Below are positions 1-8,027 of a stretch of 52,584 bases of DNA, in pieces. The DNA is taken from the NCBI GenBank assembly GCA_029570205.1, contig JAKQSI010000032.1:1-52584 (forward strand), in the 5' to 3' direction. A program made the position numbers and the translations under genes. How positions within the stretch are numbered: position 1 is the stretch's first letter; the number at the start of each line of letters is the position of its first letter. Source of the stretch: Candidatus Omnitrophota bacterium (GTDB taxonomy: Bacteria > Hinthialibacterota > Hinthialibacteria > Hinthialibacterales > JAKPRU01). Below the pieces are notes generated by a model. The model was not told the DNA's origin, did not search any database, and saw only the letters and a list, made by a program, of their open reading frames with translations.

Positions 1-232
1 TGACAGGCAGGGACGCCTGTCCTACTGGGGTGACAGGCAGGGACGCCTGTCCTACTGGGGTGACAGGCAGGGACGCCTGTCCTACTGGGGTGACAGGCAG
101 AGACGCCTGTCCTACTGGGGTGACAGGCAGGGACGCCTGTCCTACTGGGATGACAGGCAGGGACGCCTGTCCTACTGGGGTGACAGGCAGGGACGCCTGG
201 GGTGACAGGCAGAGACGCCTGTCCTACTGGGA
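1..232. repeat. 30-bp tandem repeat array, each unit a hairpin
   Basis: Eight head-to-tail units: six full 30-bp copies, one shortened to 22 bp by loss of 8 bp (181-202), and a final copy at 203-232. Each unit carries the inverted repeat GACAGGC-6nt-GCCTGTC followed by TACTGGGG. Variation between units is limited to single bases (for example AGAGACG for AGGGACG). Because 30 is divisible by 3 the array reads as an open frame of a 10-residue peptide repeat, but there is no ribosome-binding site. The left end is cut by the window edge, so the copy number is a minimum. Related single modules occur near 18957, 28655-28745 and 38765. Confidence 0.95.
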
Positions 233-526
233 AGGGTGAGCTTTCTCAGGAGCGAAGCGTGGCAATGTCATTGTTCGAACAAGCAAGCCTGAGATCGCCA
301 CGTCGCAGCCCTTCGCAGACTCCGGGCTGCTCCTCGCGATGACGGGTCAAGCACGGTCTCGGTGGGCCATGCTTTCTTGACGCAATCACCGGCCCCGCCG
401 GTCTCATGCTCGCTATATAAGGGTAATGTCCTGACGGAGCCTGTACCGTTCCTCGCGCGAGGGTTTGTCGAATGATACCCTGCGGATACAATCATGTCCG
501 ATCCGCTGCATTGTAAGGACCTTCGA
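233..526. repeat. Dispersed repeat (GCGAAGCG ... CTGAGATCGCCAC type), copy 1
   Basis: The stretch 247-412 matches 28538-28810 in order: GGAGCGAAGCG, then CCTGAGATCGCCAC, then CAGACTCCGGG-GCTCCTC, then a CAATCACCGG block. The second copy is interrupted by modules of the 30-bp repeat seen here at 1-232. No gene is seen between 1 and the oxidoreductase start at 527. The remaining 110 bases hold the upstream region of that gene. Confidence 0.8.
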
Positions 527-1528
527 ATGAATCAGAATGTTGTCAAAGTTGCGGTGATAGGCGCGGGATCCCTGGGGCAGCATCACGCAAGAGTGTATGC
601 CGAGCATCCCGATGCTCAACTGGCAGGGATTGTGGATGTGGACAGGGCACGCGCGGAGGAGATTGCCTCGAAATACCGGACCCGCTTCTGTGCCTCCATT
701 GATGAGTTGGACTCGGTGGATGCCGCCAGTGTTGTTGTTCCGACAGAGCAGCACTTTTCTGTCGCTTCCCGGCTGCTGGAACGAGGGGTCCATTGCCTGG
801 TTGAGAAGCCGATGACTCTCTCGACGGAAGATGGCGAGGCGCTCTGCCGCCTGGCCGAGGAGAAGAACCTTATCCTCCAGGTGGGTCATATCGAGCGGTT
901 CAATCCGGCGGTGATGGCACTTAACGAGGTTTTGGAGAATCCGCTGTTTATCGAGGCGCATCGTCTCGGCCCCCCGGCGCCGCGTGTGAAAGATATCGGT
1001 GTGGTAATGGACCTGATGATTCACGACCTGGACCTGATTCTGGCCCTGGTGAAATCGGAAGTCGTAACTCTGGATGCCATCGGAGTGCCCGTTCTGACAC
1101 CCAAAGAAGACATTGCCAACGCCCGGTTGCGATTCGCTTCCGGGTGTATTGCAAATGTCACAGCCAGCCGGATCACAGTCGGACGGCAGAGGAAAATCCG
1201 TATTTTTCAGCCCAACGCCTATCTCTCGCTGGATTACCTGGCCCCCAGCCTGGAGGTTTATCGCAAGGCAGAGGATGGAGACGGAAAGCCGCGAATCGAG
1301 TATGAACAGGTCCATATCGAGTCGCGCGAACCGCTTGAAACAGAACTGTCCTCGTTCCTGGAGGCTGTGCGCGGCGAGCATCCGCCGGTGGTGAATGGGC
1401 GGGATGGCTTACGCGCGCTGCACCTTGCGGAATCCATTACCCGATCCATTAACGAGCAATTTGCGCGATGGCCCATTGAGGCACAAACACCCCCGCTCCC
1501 GTCGGGACAGGGCTGGGGGGGCCAATGA
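527..1528 (+). CDS. Gfo/Idh/MocA family NAD(P)-dependent oxidoreductase
   Basis: 333-residue sugar-type oxidoreductase. An N-terminal Rossmann motif GAGSLGQHH (residues 12-20), the EKP motif (93-95) with the lysine typical of the family, H121-x2-RFNP and the DLMIHDLD segment (about 162-169) are all visible. The wording of VGHIERFNPAV and of the C-terminal half resembles the subgroup often encoded in lipid A (lpx) clusters, as in GnnA-like UDP-GlcNAc 3-oxidation; this is from memory and not proven here. Start chosen at 527 because AAGGA lies 7 bases upstream; an in-frame ATG at 494 would add 11 unlikely residues. It is the first gene of an overlapping operon with a glycosyltransferase and a UDP-GlcNAc epimerase, so a nucleotide-sugar substrate is likely. 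Confidence 0.9.
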   Translation: MNQNVVKVAVIGAGSLGQHHARVYAEHPDAQLAGIVDVDRARAEEIASKYRTRFCASIDELDSVDAASVVVPTEQHFSVASRLLERGVHCLVEKPMTLSTEDGEALCRLAEEKNLILQVGHIERFNPAVMALNEVLENPLFIEAHRLGPPAPRVKDIGVVMDLMIHDLDLILALVKSEVVTLDAIGVPVLTPKEDIANARLRFASGCIANVTASRITVGRQRKIRIFQPNAYLSLDYLAPSLEVYRKAEDGDGKPRIEYEQVHIESREPLETELSSFLEAVRGEHPPVVNGRDGLRALHLAESITRSINEQFARWPIEAQTPPLPSGQGWGGQ

Positions 1529-2685
1529 ATCCGCAAACCCTGTTGGTAATCATTCCCGATCGCCTGAGTGAACTCGTCTCCAAAGGCGAAATAACGCCAC
1601 GGTACTACAATCCCGGAAACCTGTTTCAGAATGTGCATATTCTGATGGTAAACGACGACCGGGTGAATCCGGCGGATTTGCAGGAGACAGCAGGCGATGC
1701 GAATCTGACAATTCACAATTACCCGGCCGATCTGCATCTTTTCTACCGCAGCCTTGGATGGAGACCGTTCTTCTTAAGGGGTTGGGCAGAACCTGCCGTC
1801 CGGTTAGCCGAAGAAATCCGACCCGCATTGATTCGATGCCACGGCAATAAGCTGAACGGCTACCTGGCGAGTCGGATCAAGAAGGCGCTTGGTATTCCGT
1901 ACGTAGTCTCGATACACATCAACCCCGATGAAGATATCAAGGGACGAGCGACTACCCGTCAACAGAGATTCTACCTCCGTGCCATGGAGGCCGTCGGGAG
2001 AGTGACCCTTCGGAACGCAGACCTGGTCATGCCGGTCTACCAGCCGATTGTTCCGTACCTGAAGCGAATGGGCGCGGAACGCTTTGAAGTAGTCTATAAC
2101 ATATTGAACGAGAACCACCTCCAAAAGAAAGATGACTACCGCCTTCATCATCCGGTTCGGATTGTCTCGGTCGGACGACAGATCAGGGAGAAGAATCCCG
2201 ACAATATCATCCGTGCCGTTCAAGCGCTGCCCGATACGCATTTGACCCTGGTCGGGCATGGTTCCTATCATGAGTACCTTCGGAACCTGGTACAGGAACT
2301 CGGATTGCAGGACCGCGTCGATTTCCGCCCGGCGGTCCCGAACAGCGAATTGTGCAGCCTATTGCCCGAATTTGATATTTTTGCCGTTCACACGGAGTAC
2401 TGGGAGATCAGCAAATCCGTTCTCGAGGCCTTACTGACCGGGCTGCCGGTCGTTATCAATCGCCGAGTCGGAGAACCGGTTCCGGAACTGGAAGGCGATT
2501 TTGTCCTGAAGGTCAACAATACTGTGGAAGAATACACCGCTGCACTGAAACGCTTAATTGAAGATGATATATATCGCGAACAACTTGGCCGCCGCGCCTA
2601 TGAACATGCCCAGGAACACTGGTCCCCAAAGAAAATGGAGGCGCGTGTCGTGGAAATCTACCGGAAGTTGATGAAACCGGCATGA
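1525..2685 (+). CDS. Glycosyltransferase, GT-B fold (family 4-like)
   Basis: 386 residues. The C-terminal half has the nucleotide-sugar-binding half of GT-B enzymes: VSVGRQIREKNPDNIIRA (about 215-232), LVGHGSYHEYL, and the acceptor/donor segment FAVHTEYWEISKSVLEAL (about 292-310), whose two glutamates occupy the E-x7-E position. The N-terminal half is a probable acceptor domain. It probably acts at the cytoplasmic face of the inner membrane to extend a surface glycan or lipid-linked glycan; donor and acceptor are not predictable. Its ATG overlaps the previous stop (ATGA at 1525-1528) and its own stop overlaps the epimerase start, indicating translational coupling. Confidence 0.9.
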   Translation: MNPQTLLVIIPDRLSELVSKGEITPRYYNPGNLFQNVHILMVNDDRVNPADLQETAGDANLTIHNYPADLHLFYRSLGWRPFFLRGWAEPAVRLAEEIRPALIRCHGNKLNGYLASRIKKALGIPYVVSIHINPDEDIKGRATTRQQRFYLRAMEAVGRVTLRNADLVMPVYQPIVPYLKRMGAERFEVVYNILNENHLQKKDDYRLHHPVRIVSVGRQIREKNPDNIIRAVQALPDTHLTLVGHGSYHEYLRNLVQELGLQDRVDFRPAVPNSELCSLLPEFDIFAVHTEYWEISKSVLEALLTGLPVVINRRVGEPVPELEGDFVLKVNNTVEEYTAALKRLIEDDIYREQLGRRAYEHAQEHWSPKKMEARVVEIYRKLMKPA

Positions 2686-3803
2686 TCCTGTCTCCTCCCG
2701 TTCTTATTCATCTTGTCGCGGGTGCGCGCCCGAACTTTATGAAGATCGCGCCGCTGTATAAGGCGTTGTGCGCGGAGCCGGAATATTTCCGCCCGCAGAT
2801 CGTCCACACCGGCCAGCATTACGATGCGAATATGTCGGAGACTTTCTTTCGGGAGTTTCAACTACCGGAACCTGATCTGTACCTGGGAGTCGGTTCCGGA
2901 AGCCATGGGCAACAAACCGCAAAAGTTATGACGGCGTACGAAGAAATCTGTCTGCGACAGCCTCCACAGCTGACAGTTGTAGTCGGCGATGTCAACTCCA
3001 CGATGGCGTGCGCGATTACCGCGAAGAAGCTGAATTTGCCCGTGGCCCACCTCGAAGCCGGACTGCGCAGCCGTGACCGCACAATGCCCGAGGAAATCAA
3101 TCGTGTAATTACCGATACCATCGCCGATATTCTGTGGACCCCTTCACCCGATGCGGACGACAATCTGAAACGCGAAGGAGTTTCGGAGAACCGCATCCGA
3201 CGGGTCGGGAATATCATGATCGACACGTTGCGGATGAATGAAACCGCTGTTCAATCCCGAAAGAAGTACCTGGAATTCGGACTGAAGCCGAAGCGTTATG
3301 GAGTAATGACTCTCCATCGTCCTTCCAATGTGGATCGGAGAGAACCGCTGGAAACTATTGTTCACGCTGTACGGACCTGCTCCGAACAACTGCCGATTGT
3401 CTTCTTGATTCATCCAAGAACGAAACATCGGCTGGAAGAATTCGGCCTCTGGCAGGATTTGGAAAGATGCCCCAATGTTCATCGGGCGGAGCCGCAGGGA
3501 TATGCGGATTTCCTGAGCCTGGTGTTAAACTCCGCCTTTGTAGTTACAGATTCCGGTGGCATACAGGAAGAGACAACTGTCCTCAACATCCCATGTCTTA
3601 CGCTACGGGAGAACACGGAGCGGCCGATCACCATTCTGCAAGGCACAAACGAGCTGGTGCGTGCGGACACGCTTTTGAACTGTCTTTCCGGAATTCTTAG
3701 CGGCAAATGGAAACAGGGGACTGTGCCGGATCTGTGGGATGGAAACACATCCGCGCGGATTGTACGGCATCTCAAAGAGATTATTGCGGCGTCTGTCTCA
3801 TGA
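2682..3803 (+). CDS. wecB: UDP-N-acetylglucosamine 2-epimerase (non-hydrolysing)
   Basis: 373 residues, normal length for the WecB/MnaA family, which interconverts UDP-GlcNAc and UDP-ManNAc in the cytoplasm. Visible landmarks are GARPNFMK (14-21), HTGQHYD (about 47), GDVNST, HLEAGLRS, PEEINR (carrying the catalytic Asp/Glu/Glu equivalents), LHRPSNVD (catalytic His position) and the UDP-binding DSGGIQEE. The LHRPSNVD wording places it in the subgroup that differs from enterobacterial WecB, so a WbpI-like substrate (a diacetamido-uronate) is possible. Start and stop both overlap neighbours by 4 bases (ATGA). A UDP-sugar dehydrogenase that could use its product lies at 39891. Confidence 0.92.
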   Translation: MILSPPVLIHLVAGARPNFMKIAPLYKALCAEPEYFRPQIVHTGQHYDANMSETFFREFQLPEPDLYLGVGSGSHGQQTAKVMTAYEEICLRQPPQLTVVVGDVNSTMACAITAKKLNLPVAHLEAGLRSRDRTMPEEINRVITDTIADILWTPSPDADDNLKREGVSENRIRRVGNIMIDTLRMNETAVQSRKKYLEFGLKPKRYGVMTLHRPSNVDRREPLETIVHAVRTCSEQLPIVFLIHPRTKHRLEEFGLWQDLERCPNVHRAEPQGYADFLSLVLNSAFVVTDSGGIQEETTVLNIPCLTLRENTERPITILQGTNELVRADTLLNCLSGILSGKWKQGTVPDLWDGNTSARIVRHLKEIIAASVS

Positions 3804-4702
3804 ACTTGCAGATTCTAAAGAACGCTATTCGGTCTCCGCGTCAAACCGCGCTGCAAGTCATTGCGCGGAGACAACCGACGTGGCTATTTCGAAACTACGT
3901 TTGCCTGGCGCGAAAACAGGGACTTACTCGACCGACACTGATACTATCTTTTGACTGTGACAGAGACCGCGATGCCGAGGCCGCTCTCGATGTAACCGGG
4001 CAGTTAATGGAGATCGGTATTTGTCCTGTGTTTGCAGTTCCGGGGACTAATCTTGAGCAGAACGGAGATATTTATCGGGAAATCGCATTGAGGGGTTGTG
4101 AGTTTATCAACCACGGGTATCTCCCTCATGCATACTGGGACGACGAGAATGCCCGATTTGAAAGTTGCACCTTTTATCATGAAATGCGTCCGGAGGACAT
4201 CGCGGAGGATATCCGTAAGGGGCATGAAACGCTGGTAAAGATATTGGGCAAGGCTCCAGACGGATTTCGAGGTCCCCATTTTGGCACGTTTCAAAAGAAA
4301 TCCCAACTGCGATTTCTTCATAGAACTTTGCGCGACCTGGGTTACCGCTATTCCTCCTCGACAACCCCATGGTATGGATTTCTTCATGGCCCGCTGTATC
4401 GCACACAGTCGGGGATTGTGGAAATCCCCGTATCGGGATGTTTCGATGCGCCGTTGAATATTCTCGACTCCTGGTCCTTCTTCTCCGGAAGAAAGGAGCG
4501 ACTCACCCCGCAAGACTACCGTGATCAACTGGTAAAAATGGTAGACTATTTTGCCGCCGGCGATTCTCCGGCATTGCTGAATTTTTATGCCGATCCATCG
4601 CATGTCGCGGGACGGAGTGAGTTCTTCGACGCGATGTGTTATGCTTCGGAACGGATTCACATTTGGCGGAGTTTCCAGGAGATGCTGGATTCGAATGGCT
4701 GA
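3800..4702 (+). CDS. Polysaccharide deacetylase (NodB-like) family protein
   Basis: 300 residues. It has the elements of a carbohydrate-esterase-4 fold: SFDCD (about 50-54, metal/catalytic Asp region), FINHGYLPH (two histidines, about 105 and 110) and FRGPHFG (about 157-163). The first motif is SFDCD rather than the usual TFDD, so it is a divergent member. Such enzymes remove N- or O-acetyl groups from glycans. It lacks a signal peptide, which suggests a cytoplasmic or membrane-face precursor substrate. Start chosen at 3800, where ATGA overlaps the epimerase stop, although the frame is open further upstream. Confidence 0.82.
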   Translation: MNLQILKNAIRSPRQTALQVIARRQPTWLFRNYVCLARKQGLTRPTLILSFDCDRDRDAEAALDVTGQLMEIGICPVFAVPGTNLEQNGDIYREIALRGCEFINHGYLPHAYWDDENARFESCTFYHEMRPEDIAEDIRKGHETLVKILGKAPDGFRGPHFGTFQKKSQLRFLHRTLRDLGYRYSSSTTPWYGFLHGPLYRTQSGIVEIPVSGCFDAPLNILDSWSFFSGRKERLTPQDYRDQLVKMVDYFAAGDSPALLNFYADPSHVAGRSEFFDAMCYASERIHIWRSFQEMLDSNG

Positions 4703-4952
4703 GACGGTGTACCTGTTTCATACCTGGCCGGTCACGCAGAAAGAAATGCGGGATCTTTTTTCGCCTTTCAGCCGGGAATTGCGGATCAAGGTATTGGGGA
4801 CGGATTTGGAGGGATGTTTTCAGTTCCTGATGCCGGGTTTGCGCGATTACATTCCGACCATTGTAAAGAAGTCCTGGGCGCGACGCTGGGGCTGGAGTCT
4901 GTGGATTTATGGGAAATCCCGTGCGCCAGACCCAAGCCGGTCTGCGGGGTAG
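4695..4952 (+). CDS. Hypothetical small protein at the end of the polysaccharide operon
   Basis: 85-residue reading frame beginning with AETVYLFHTWP and overlapping the deacetylase stop by 8 bases. I recognise no family. It is rich in aromatic and basic residues and ends in a low-information tail just before the convergent prepilin gene. A second frame (4814-5008) runs past it, so this could be the 5' part of a longer gene broken by a frameshift and truncated by the prepilin locus. Confidence 0.4.
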   Translation: MAETVYLFHTWPVTQKEMRDLFSPFSRELRIKVLGTDLEGCFQFLMPGLRDYIPTIVKKSWARRWGWSLWIYGKSRAPDPSRSAG

Positions 4953-4971
4953 GCCACGAGAACATATTTAT

Positions 4972-5607
4972 TTATTCCCAAAAATCGCCGCCGATATCGT
5001 GCTCATAAGTTCCATCGACATCGCGGAGTTTCCGGGATTTCCAGATATCCCCGCTGGAGGCCAGCCCGTTGCTGGAACTATAAGGGATGGCATTCCGGTT
5101 CGGACGCCAGTCTCCGTAATCGCCATCCGGTCCGGCAGCAAAAATCAGGTAGTGACTGCCGATCGTATTTGAACAATTAAAATCCTCGTAACCATAAAAA
5201 ACGCCTCGCCCGAAAGGATCATACGGGATGGAGCTGATGTAGTTGACCGGTGTGGTCAACAACTGCCAGATCCGCCCGTCGAAGTGAAGTGAATCAATTT
5301 CCACCATGGTCTGACCCACGGCGTTCGGGGTCAAGCCGAAAGGTCGCCAACCCGTGGGGAAACAGCATTTGTCGGTGTTGTCGCAGTCGTTGCCGTCGAT
5401 CGGCCAAAGACCGCTGTCCATCTGGCGTGTGACCGCCTGTTGATCCAACATGCGGACATCCGCCTTGGTCCGCGCGAGTTTCGCCCGGATTTGTGCGTTG
5501 AGGAAATTGGGAACGGCGATGGCCGCAAGGATACCGATGATCGCAACGACGATCAGCAGCTCGATCAGGGTAAAACCGACTTGATGGCGATTCCCAGCCG
5601 GACACAT
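4972..5607 (-). CDS. Type II secretion/type IV pilus-type prepilin (GspG-like pseudopilin)
   Basis: 211 residues with a class III signal peptide: a short basic leader, then G|FTLIELLIVVAIIGILAA with the +5 glutamate and one hydrophobic helix used for pilin assembly. Processing would be by a PilD-type peptidase that also N-methylates the Phe. The C-terminal domain contains FAAGPDGDYGDW, the calcium-loop-like end common to GspG-type pseudopilins in Planctomycetota-like bacteria. Start at 5607 is fixed by AGGAGG 9 bases upstream; an open frame continues to 5769 but would place 54 residues before the leader. No other pilus or secretion gene is in the window, so it is one of the usual stand-alone prepilin copies. 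A TATAAT hexamer on this strand (5681-5686) may be its -10. Confidence 0.9.
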   Translation of the reverse strand: MCPAGNRHQVGFTLIELLIVVAIIGILAAIAVPNFLNAQIRAKLARTKADVRMLDQQAVTRQMDSGLWPIDGNDCDNTDKCCFPTGWRPFGLTPNAVGQTMVEIDSLHFDGRIWQLLTTPVNYISSIPYDPFGRGVFYGYEDFNCSNTIGSHYLIFAAGPDGDYGDWRPNRNAIPYSSSNGLASSGDIWKSRKLRDVDGTYEHDIGGDFWE

Positions 5608-5952
5608 TGTGCGATACCTCCTGAAGCGTCGCAGACTTTCGATGCAATGGAAACCCAATCGTAATACGAAATGGTTTTTCATTATAGTACACCACCTGTT
5701 CGCCGGCGATCCCGCAACGTGGCCCGGAAAGTGTGCGGAGGCGCTTGGCGGGAAAGGGAACAGCTCCACAGTCGAACTAATGATACAGATAGATATTGTT
5801 TTCTAAAGAAATGACTTGAAAGAAATCAAAATAACAGGTAAAACATGACAGGGGTACGTCAAAAACCAAACGGACAAACGGGGCAGTTTTCGAGCGGATC
5901 CAACAACAGGAAGAACCGATAACCATAATATCTAATGGAAGGATAAACCGTT
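5608..5952. other. Divergent intergenic region between prepilin and cysK
   Basis: 345 bases without a gene. It should hold promoters for both flanking genes: a minus-strand TATAAT at 5681-5686 lacking a clear -35, and a plus-strand candidate (separate entry). The 5760-5950 part is AT-rich compared with the rest. No stem-loop with a T-run and no known riboswitch pattern seen. Confidence 0.6.
5816..5844 (+). promoter_or_regulatory. Candidate sigma-70 promoter for cysK
   Basis: TTGAAA (5816-5821), 17-base spacer, TAAAAC (5839-5844). It would give a leader of about 100 bases before cysK. Based on hexamer match only. Confidence 0.35.
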
Positions 5953-6909
5953 ATGGCAAAGATATTCGATGATAACAGCCGCAGTATCGGGAACACCCCG
6001 CTGGTTCGACTCAACCGAATCACCAGGGGATTTCCGGCGACAGTGATCGCCAAAATTGAGGGGCGGAATCCGGCCTATTCGGTGAAGTGTCGTGTCGGCG
6101 CAGCAATGATCTGGGCAGCGGAACGAGAAGGCCGTCTCAAACCGGGTTCGCGGGATGTCATAGTGGTGGAACCTACCAGCGGCAATACCGGTATTGCCCT
6201 GGCCTCTGTCTGCGCGCTGCGCGGTTATCCGCTGTTGCTGACCATGCCGGAGACGATGTCGATTGAGCGCCGCAAAATGCTTGCCGTATTCGGGGCGCGG
6301 TTGGCGCTGACCGATGGGGCGAAGGGTATGGACGGTGCGGTGGCCAGGGCCGAGGAGATTCTTGCCTCGGATCCATCCAGGCATTTCATGCCGCAACAGT
6401 TCAAAAATCCGGCCAATCCGGAGGTCCATTACAAGACCACCGGCCCGGAGATCTGGAACGACACGGACGGCAAGATCGATATTTTCGTATGCGGTGTCGG
6501 CACGGGGGGAACCATCACGGGTGTCACTCGCTATATCAAAGAGAAACAGCACAAGCCGATCCGGTCGGTTGCAGTGGAGCCGGCCCGTTCGGCTGTTCTC
6601 ACGGCCATCCGCTACGGTGAGGAGCCGAAACCGGGTCCGCACAAGATTGAGGGGATTGGCGCAGGGTTCAAACCGGATGTTCTTGACCTGAGCCTGATCG
6701 ATGACATCGCGACCGTATCCGATGAAGAATCGTTTGAATATGCGCGCCGTCTTCATCTTGAAGAGGGAATTACCTGCGGCATTTCCAGCGGTGCGGCAGT
6801 GGCCGTGGCCTGCCGATATGCGACTCTGCCGGAGAACAGGGGGAAGTTAATCGCGACCATTCTGCCCGATGCCGGCGAGCGCTACCTGAGCACGGCGCTG
6901 TTCGAGTAA
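5953..6909 (+). CDS. cysK: Cysteine synthase A (O-acetylserine sulfhydrylase)
   Basis: 318-residue fold-type II PLP enzyme making L-cysteine from O-acetylserine and sulfide. The PLP lysine is K45 in [10 protein letters not shown]. The substrate loop SGNTG is at 76-80, the phosphate-binding GTGGTITG loop is near residue 180, and GISSGAAVA lies near the C-terminus. Length and order of motifs are typical of CysK/CysM; the NPAYSVKCR wording fits CysK. The start is supported by AAGGA 9 bases upstream. It is monocistronic or followed only by a tiny ORF. Confidence 0.95.
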   Translation: MAKIFDDNSRSIGNTPLVRLNRITRGFPATVIAKIEGRNPAYSVKCRVGAAMIWAAEREGRLKPGSRDVIVVEPTSGNTGIALASVCALRGYPLLLTMPETMSIERRKMLAVFGARLALTDGAKGMDGAVARAEEILASDPSRHFMPQQFKNPANPEVHYKTTGPEIWNDTDGKIDIFVCGVGTGGTITGVTRYIKEKQHKPIRSVAVEPARSAVLTAIRYGEEPKPGPHKIEGIGAGFKPDVLDLSLIDDIATVSDEESFEYARRLHLEEGITCGISSGAAVAVACRYATLPENRGKLIATILPDAGERYLSTALFE

Positions 6910-6945
6910 AAGAGTCGGCAACACTACGAAAAGAACAACAGGAAA

Positions 6946-7047
6946 ATGAGTACAACAGACCGGCAGGCCTCGCTCTTCATCGAATTGGAAGATAGTGAAG
7001 ATATCCGGGCCGACATTGACCGGGGGTTCCGGAAATCGGTCTTATGA
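6946..7047 (+). CDS. Possible 33-residue small protein downstream of cysK
   Basis: ATG at 6946 preceded by CAGGA; the frame encodes an acidic peptide beginning MSTTDRQASLFIELED and ending at TGA 7047. It lies 36 bases after the cysK stop and could be co-transcribed. There is no family match I recognise and it could be chance. Confidence 0.2.
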   Translation: MSTTDRQASLFIELEDSEDIRADIDRGFRKSVL

Positions 7048-7100
7048 GTTGACCGGCAAGATAACAGAGAAATGAGGGTGGGGGTAAGTCTATGAATTCG

Positions 7101-7136
7101 CCCCTGTGTGTCTTCTCCAATCGTTGGGGGAGAAGG
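7101..7136. repeat. Dispersed hairpin repeat, copy 1 (GTTGGGGGAGAAG type)
   Basis: CCCCTGTGTG ... CAATCGTTGGGGGAGAAG matches the reverse complement of 39831-39865 with few differences. The second copy adds the complementary CCCCC, so the element can form a stem ATCCCCC/GGGGG around AT-GTT. Located in the gap between cysK and the convergent btuF operon, where it may act as a 3' end. Confidence 0.6.
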
Positions 7137-7160
7137 TTCTGGGCCGGTTTGTGGGTAGGA

Positions 7161-8027
7161 TTACCGCCCGTCCGTGCAGGATTGAGATTTCTGTTCGTTT
7201 AAGTCCGGATGCAGGCGCTTGCAAATCATATCGACCGATTTCACAAAGGAAGAGAAACAGGGAAGTGTTACCTGGGGGGACTTAATCAGAATGAACTCGC
7301 ATCGGCTAAGCGGGGGAAACTGGGAATAGACGGGTTTGCGCTCCTCCAATGAGGCTACTTCTGAGAGAATGAGAATCACCTCCGGTTTGCGGGCAATTAC
7401 GGATTCCATGGATACAATGGGATAGGCAACAGGGGAATCCGCGAAAATATTTTCCCCGCCTGCCCTTTCGACAATGGCATGAGCGAATCCCCTGGAGGAC
7501 ACCGTCATCAACGGCCTGTGCCAGATCTCGATAAACACGCGCCTTTTCGGATGATTTTCAAGACGCTTGGCAACGGTTTGGAGTTGTTCCTGCCATTCCC
7601 GGAGTTTTTGTTCGGCGCGCGGTTGAACATGGAGACGGTCGCCCAGTGTCAGGAACGCTTTCTCCAAATCCTTTTCGGTTCGAGAAGGTCCCAGAGCGAG
7701 AATCGGGATTCCCAATTTTTTGATTCGATCTATCGTCGTGGGTTTGTTGGACTCCACATCCGCGATGACCAATGTGGGCTGAAGGCGCGCAATACGCTCC
7801 AGGTTGGGAGCCATCTGAGAACCGATGATTTCCGCATTGGCGGCATCCGCCGGCCGCTTGCAGAACTCGGTCATGCCGACCAGAGATGAGCCGAGTTCCA
7901 GGTCTGCGATCATTTGTGTCCCGGATGGAACCAGGGAGACAATGCGGTGTGCCGGACTGTCCGGCTCGCAGAAGAGCATGTCCGCTACTGGGAGAAGAAA
8001 AAGAAAGAACCATATAGTTCTATGCAT
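7161..8027 (-). CDS. btuF: Periplasmic cobalamin-binding protein (BtuF-like)
   Basis: 288 residues: Sec signal peptide MHRTIWFFLFLLPVADMLFC, then the class III solute-binding fold with one helical backbone. IVSLVPSGTQMIADLELGSSLVGMTEFC is the classic BtuF/cobalamin-binding opening (SL-P--T-----LG---VG-T--C). IWHRPLMTVSSRGF and the AGGENIF segment follow, the latter typical of B12/haem/siderophore binders. Start chosen at 8027, where TGATG overlaps the stop of the propeller gene by one base; an in-frame ATG at 8042 is also possible. It is the third gene behind a cobalamin riboswitch, which supports B12 as ligand. No btuC or btuD follows, so the permease must be elsewhere. Confidence 0.85.
   Translation of the reverse strand: MHRTIWFFLFLLPVADMLFCEPDSPAHRIVSLVPSGTQMIADLELGSSLVGMTEFCKRPADAANAEIIGSQMAPNLERIARLQPTLVIADVESNKPTTIDRIKKLGIPILALGPSRTEKDLEKAFLTLGDRLHVQPRAEQKLREWQEQLQTVAKRLENHPKRRVFIEIWHRPLMTVSSRGFAHAIVERAGGENIFADSPVAYPIVSMESVIARKPEVILILSEVASLEERKPVYSQFPPLSRCEFILIKSPQVTLPCFSSFVKSVDMICKRLHPDLNEQKSQSCTDGR

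Noticed and set aside
1-232. CRISPR array
   Set aside because: The 30-bp units are directly adjacent with no variable spacers, and no cas gene is present.
30-239. Protein made of a 10-residue repeat
   Set aside because: The open frame follows only from a repeat length divisible by three; no ribosome-binding site and the truncated unit shifts the pattern.
413-1381. Long minus-strand open frame opposite the first oxidoreductase
   Set aside because: No family pattern; it is the mirror of a gene with clear motifs on the plus strand.
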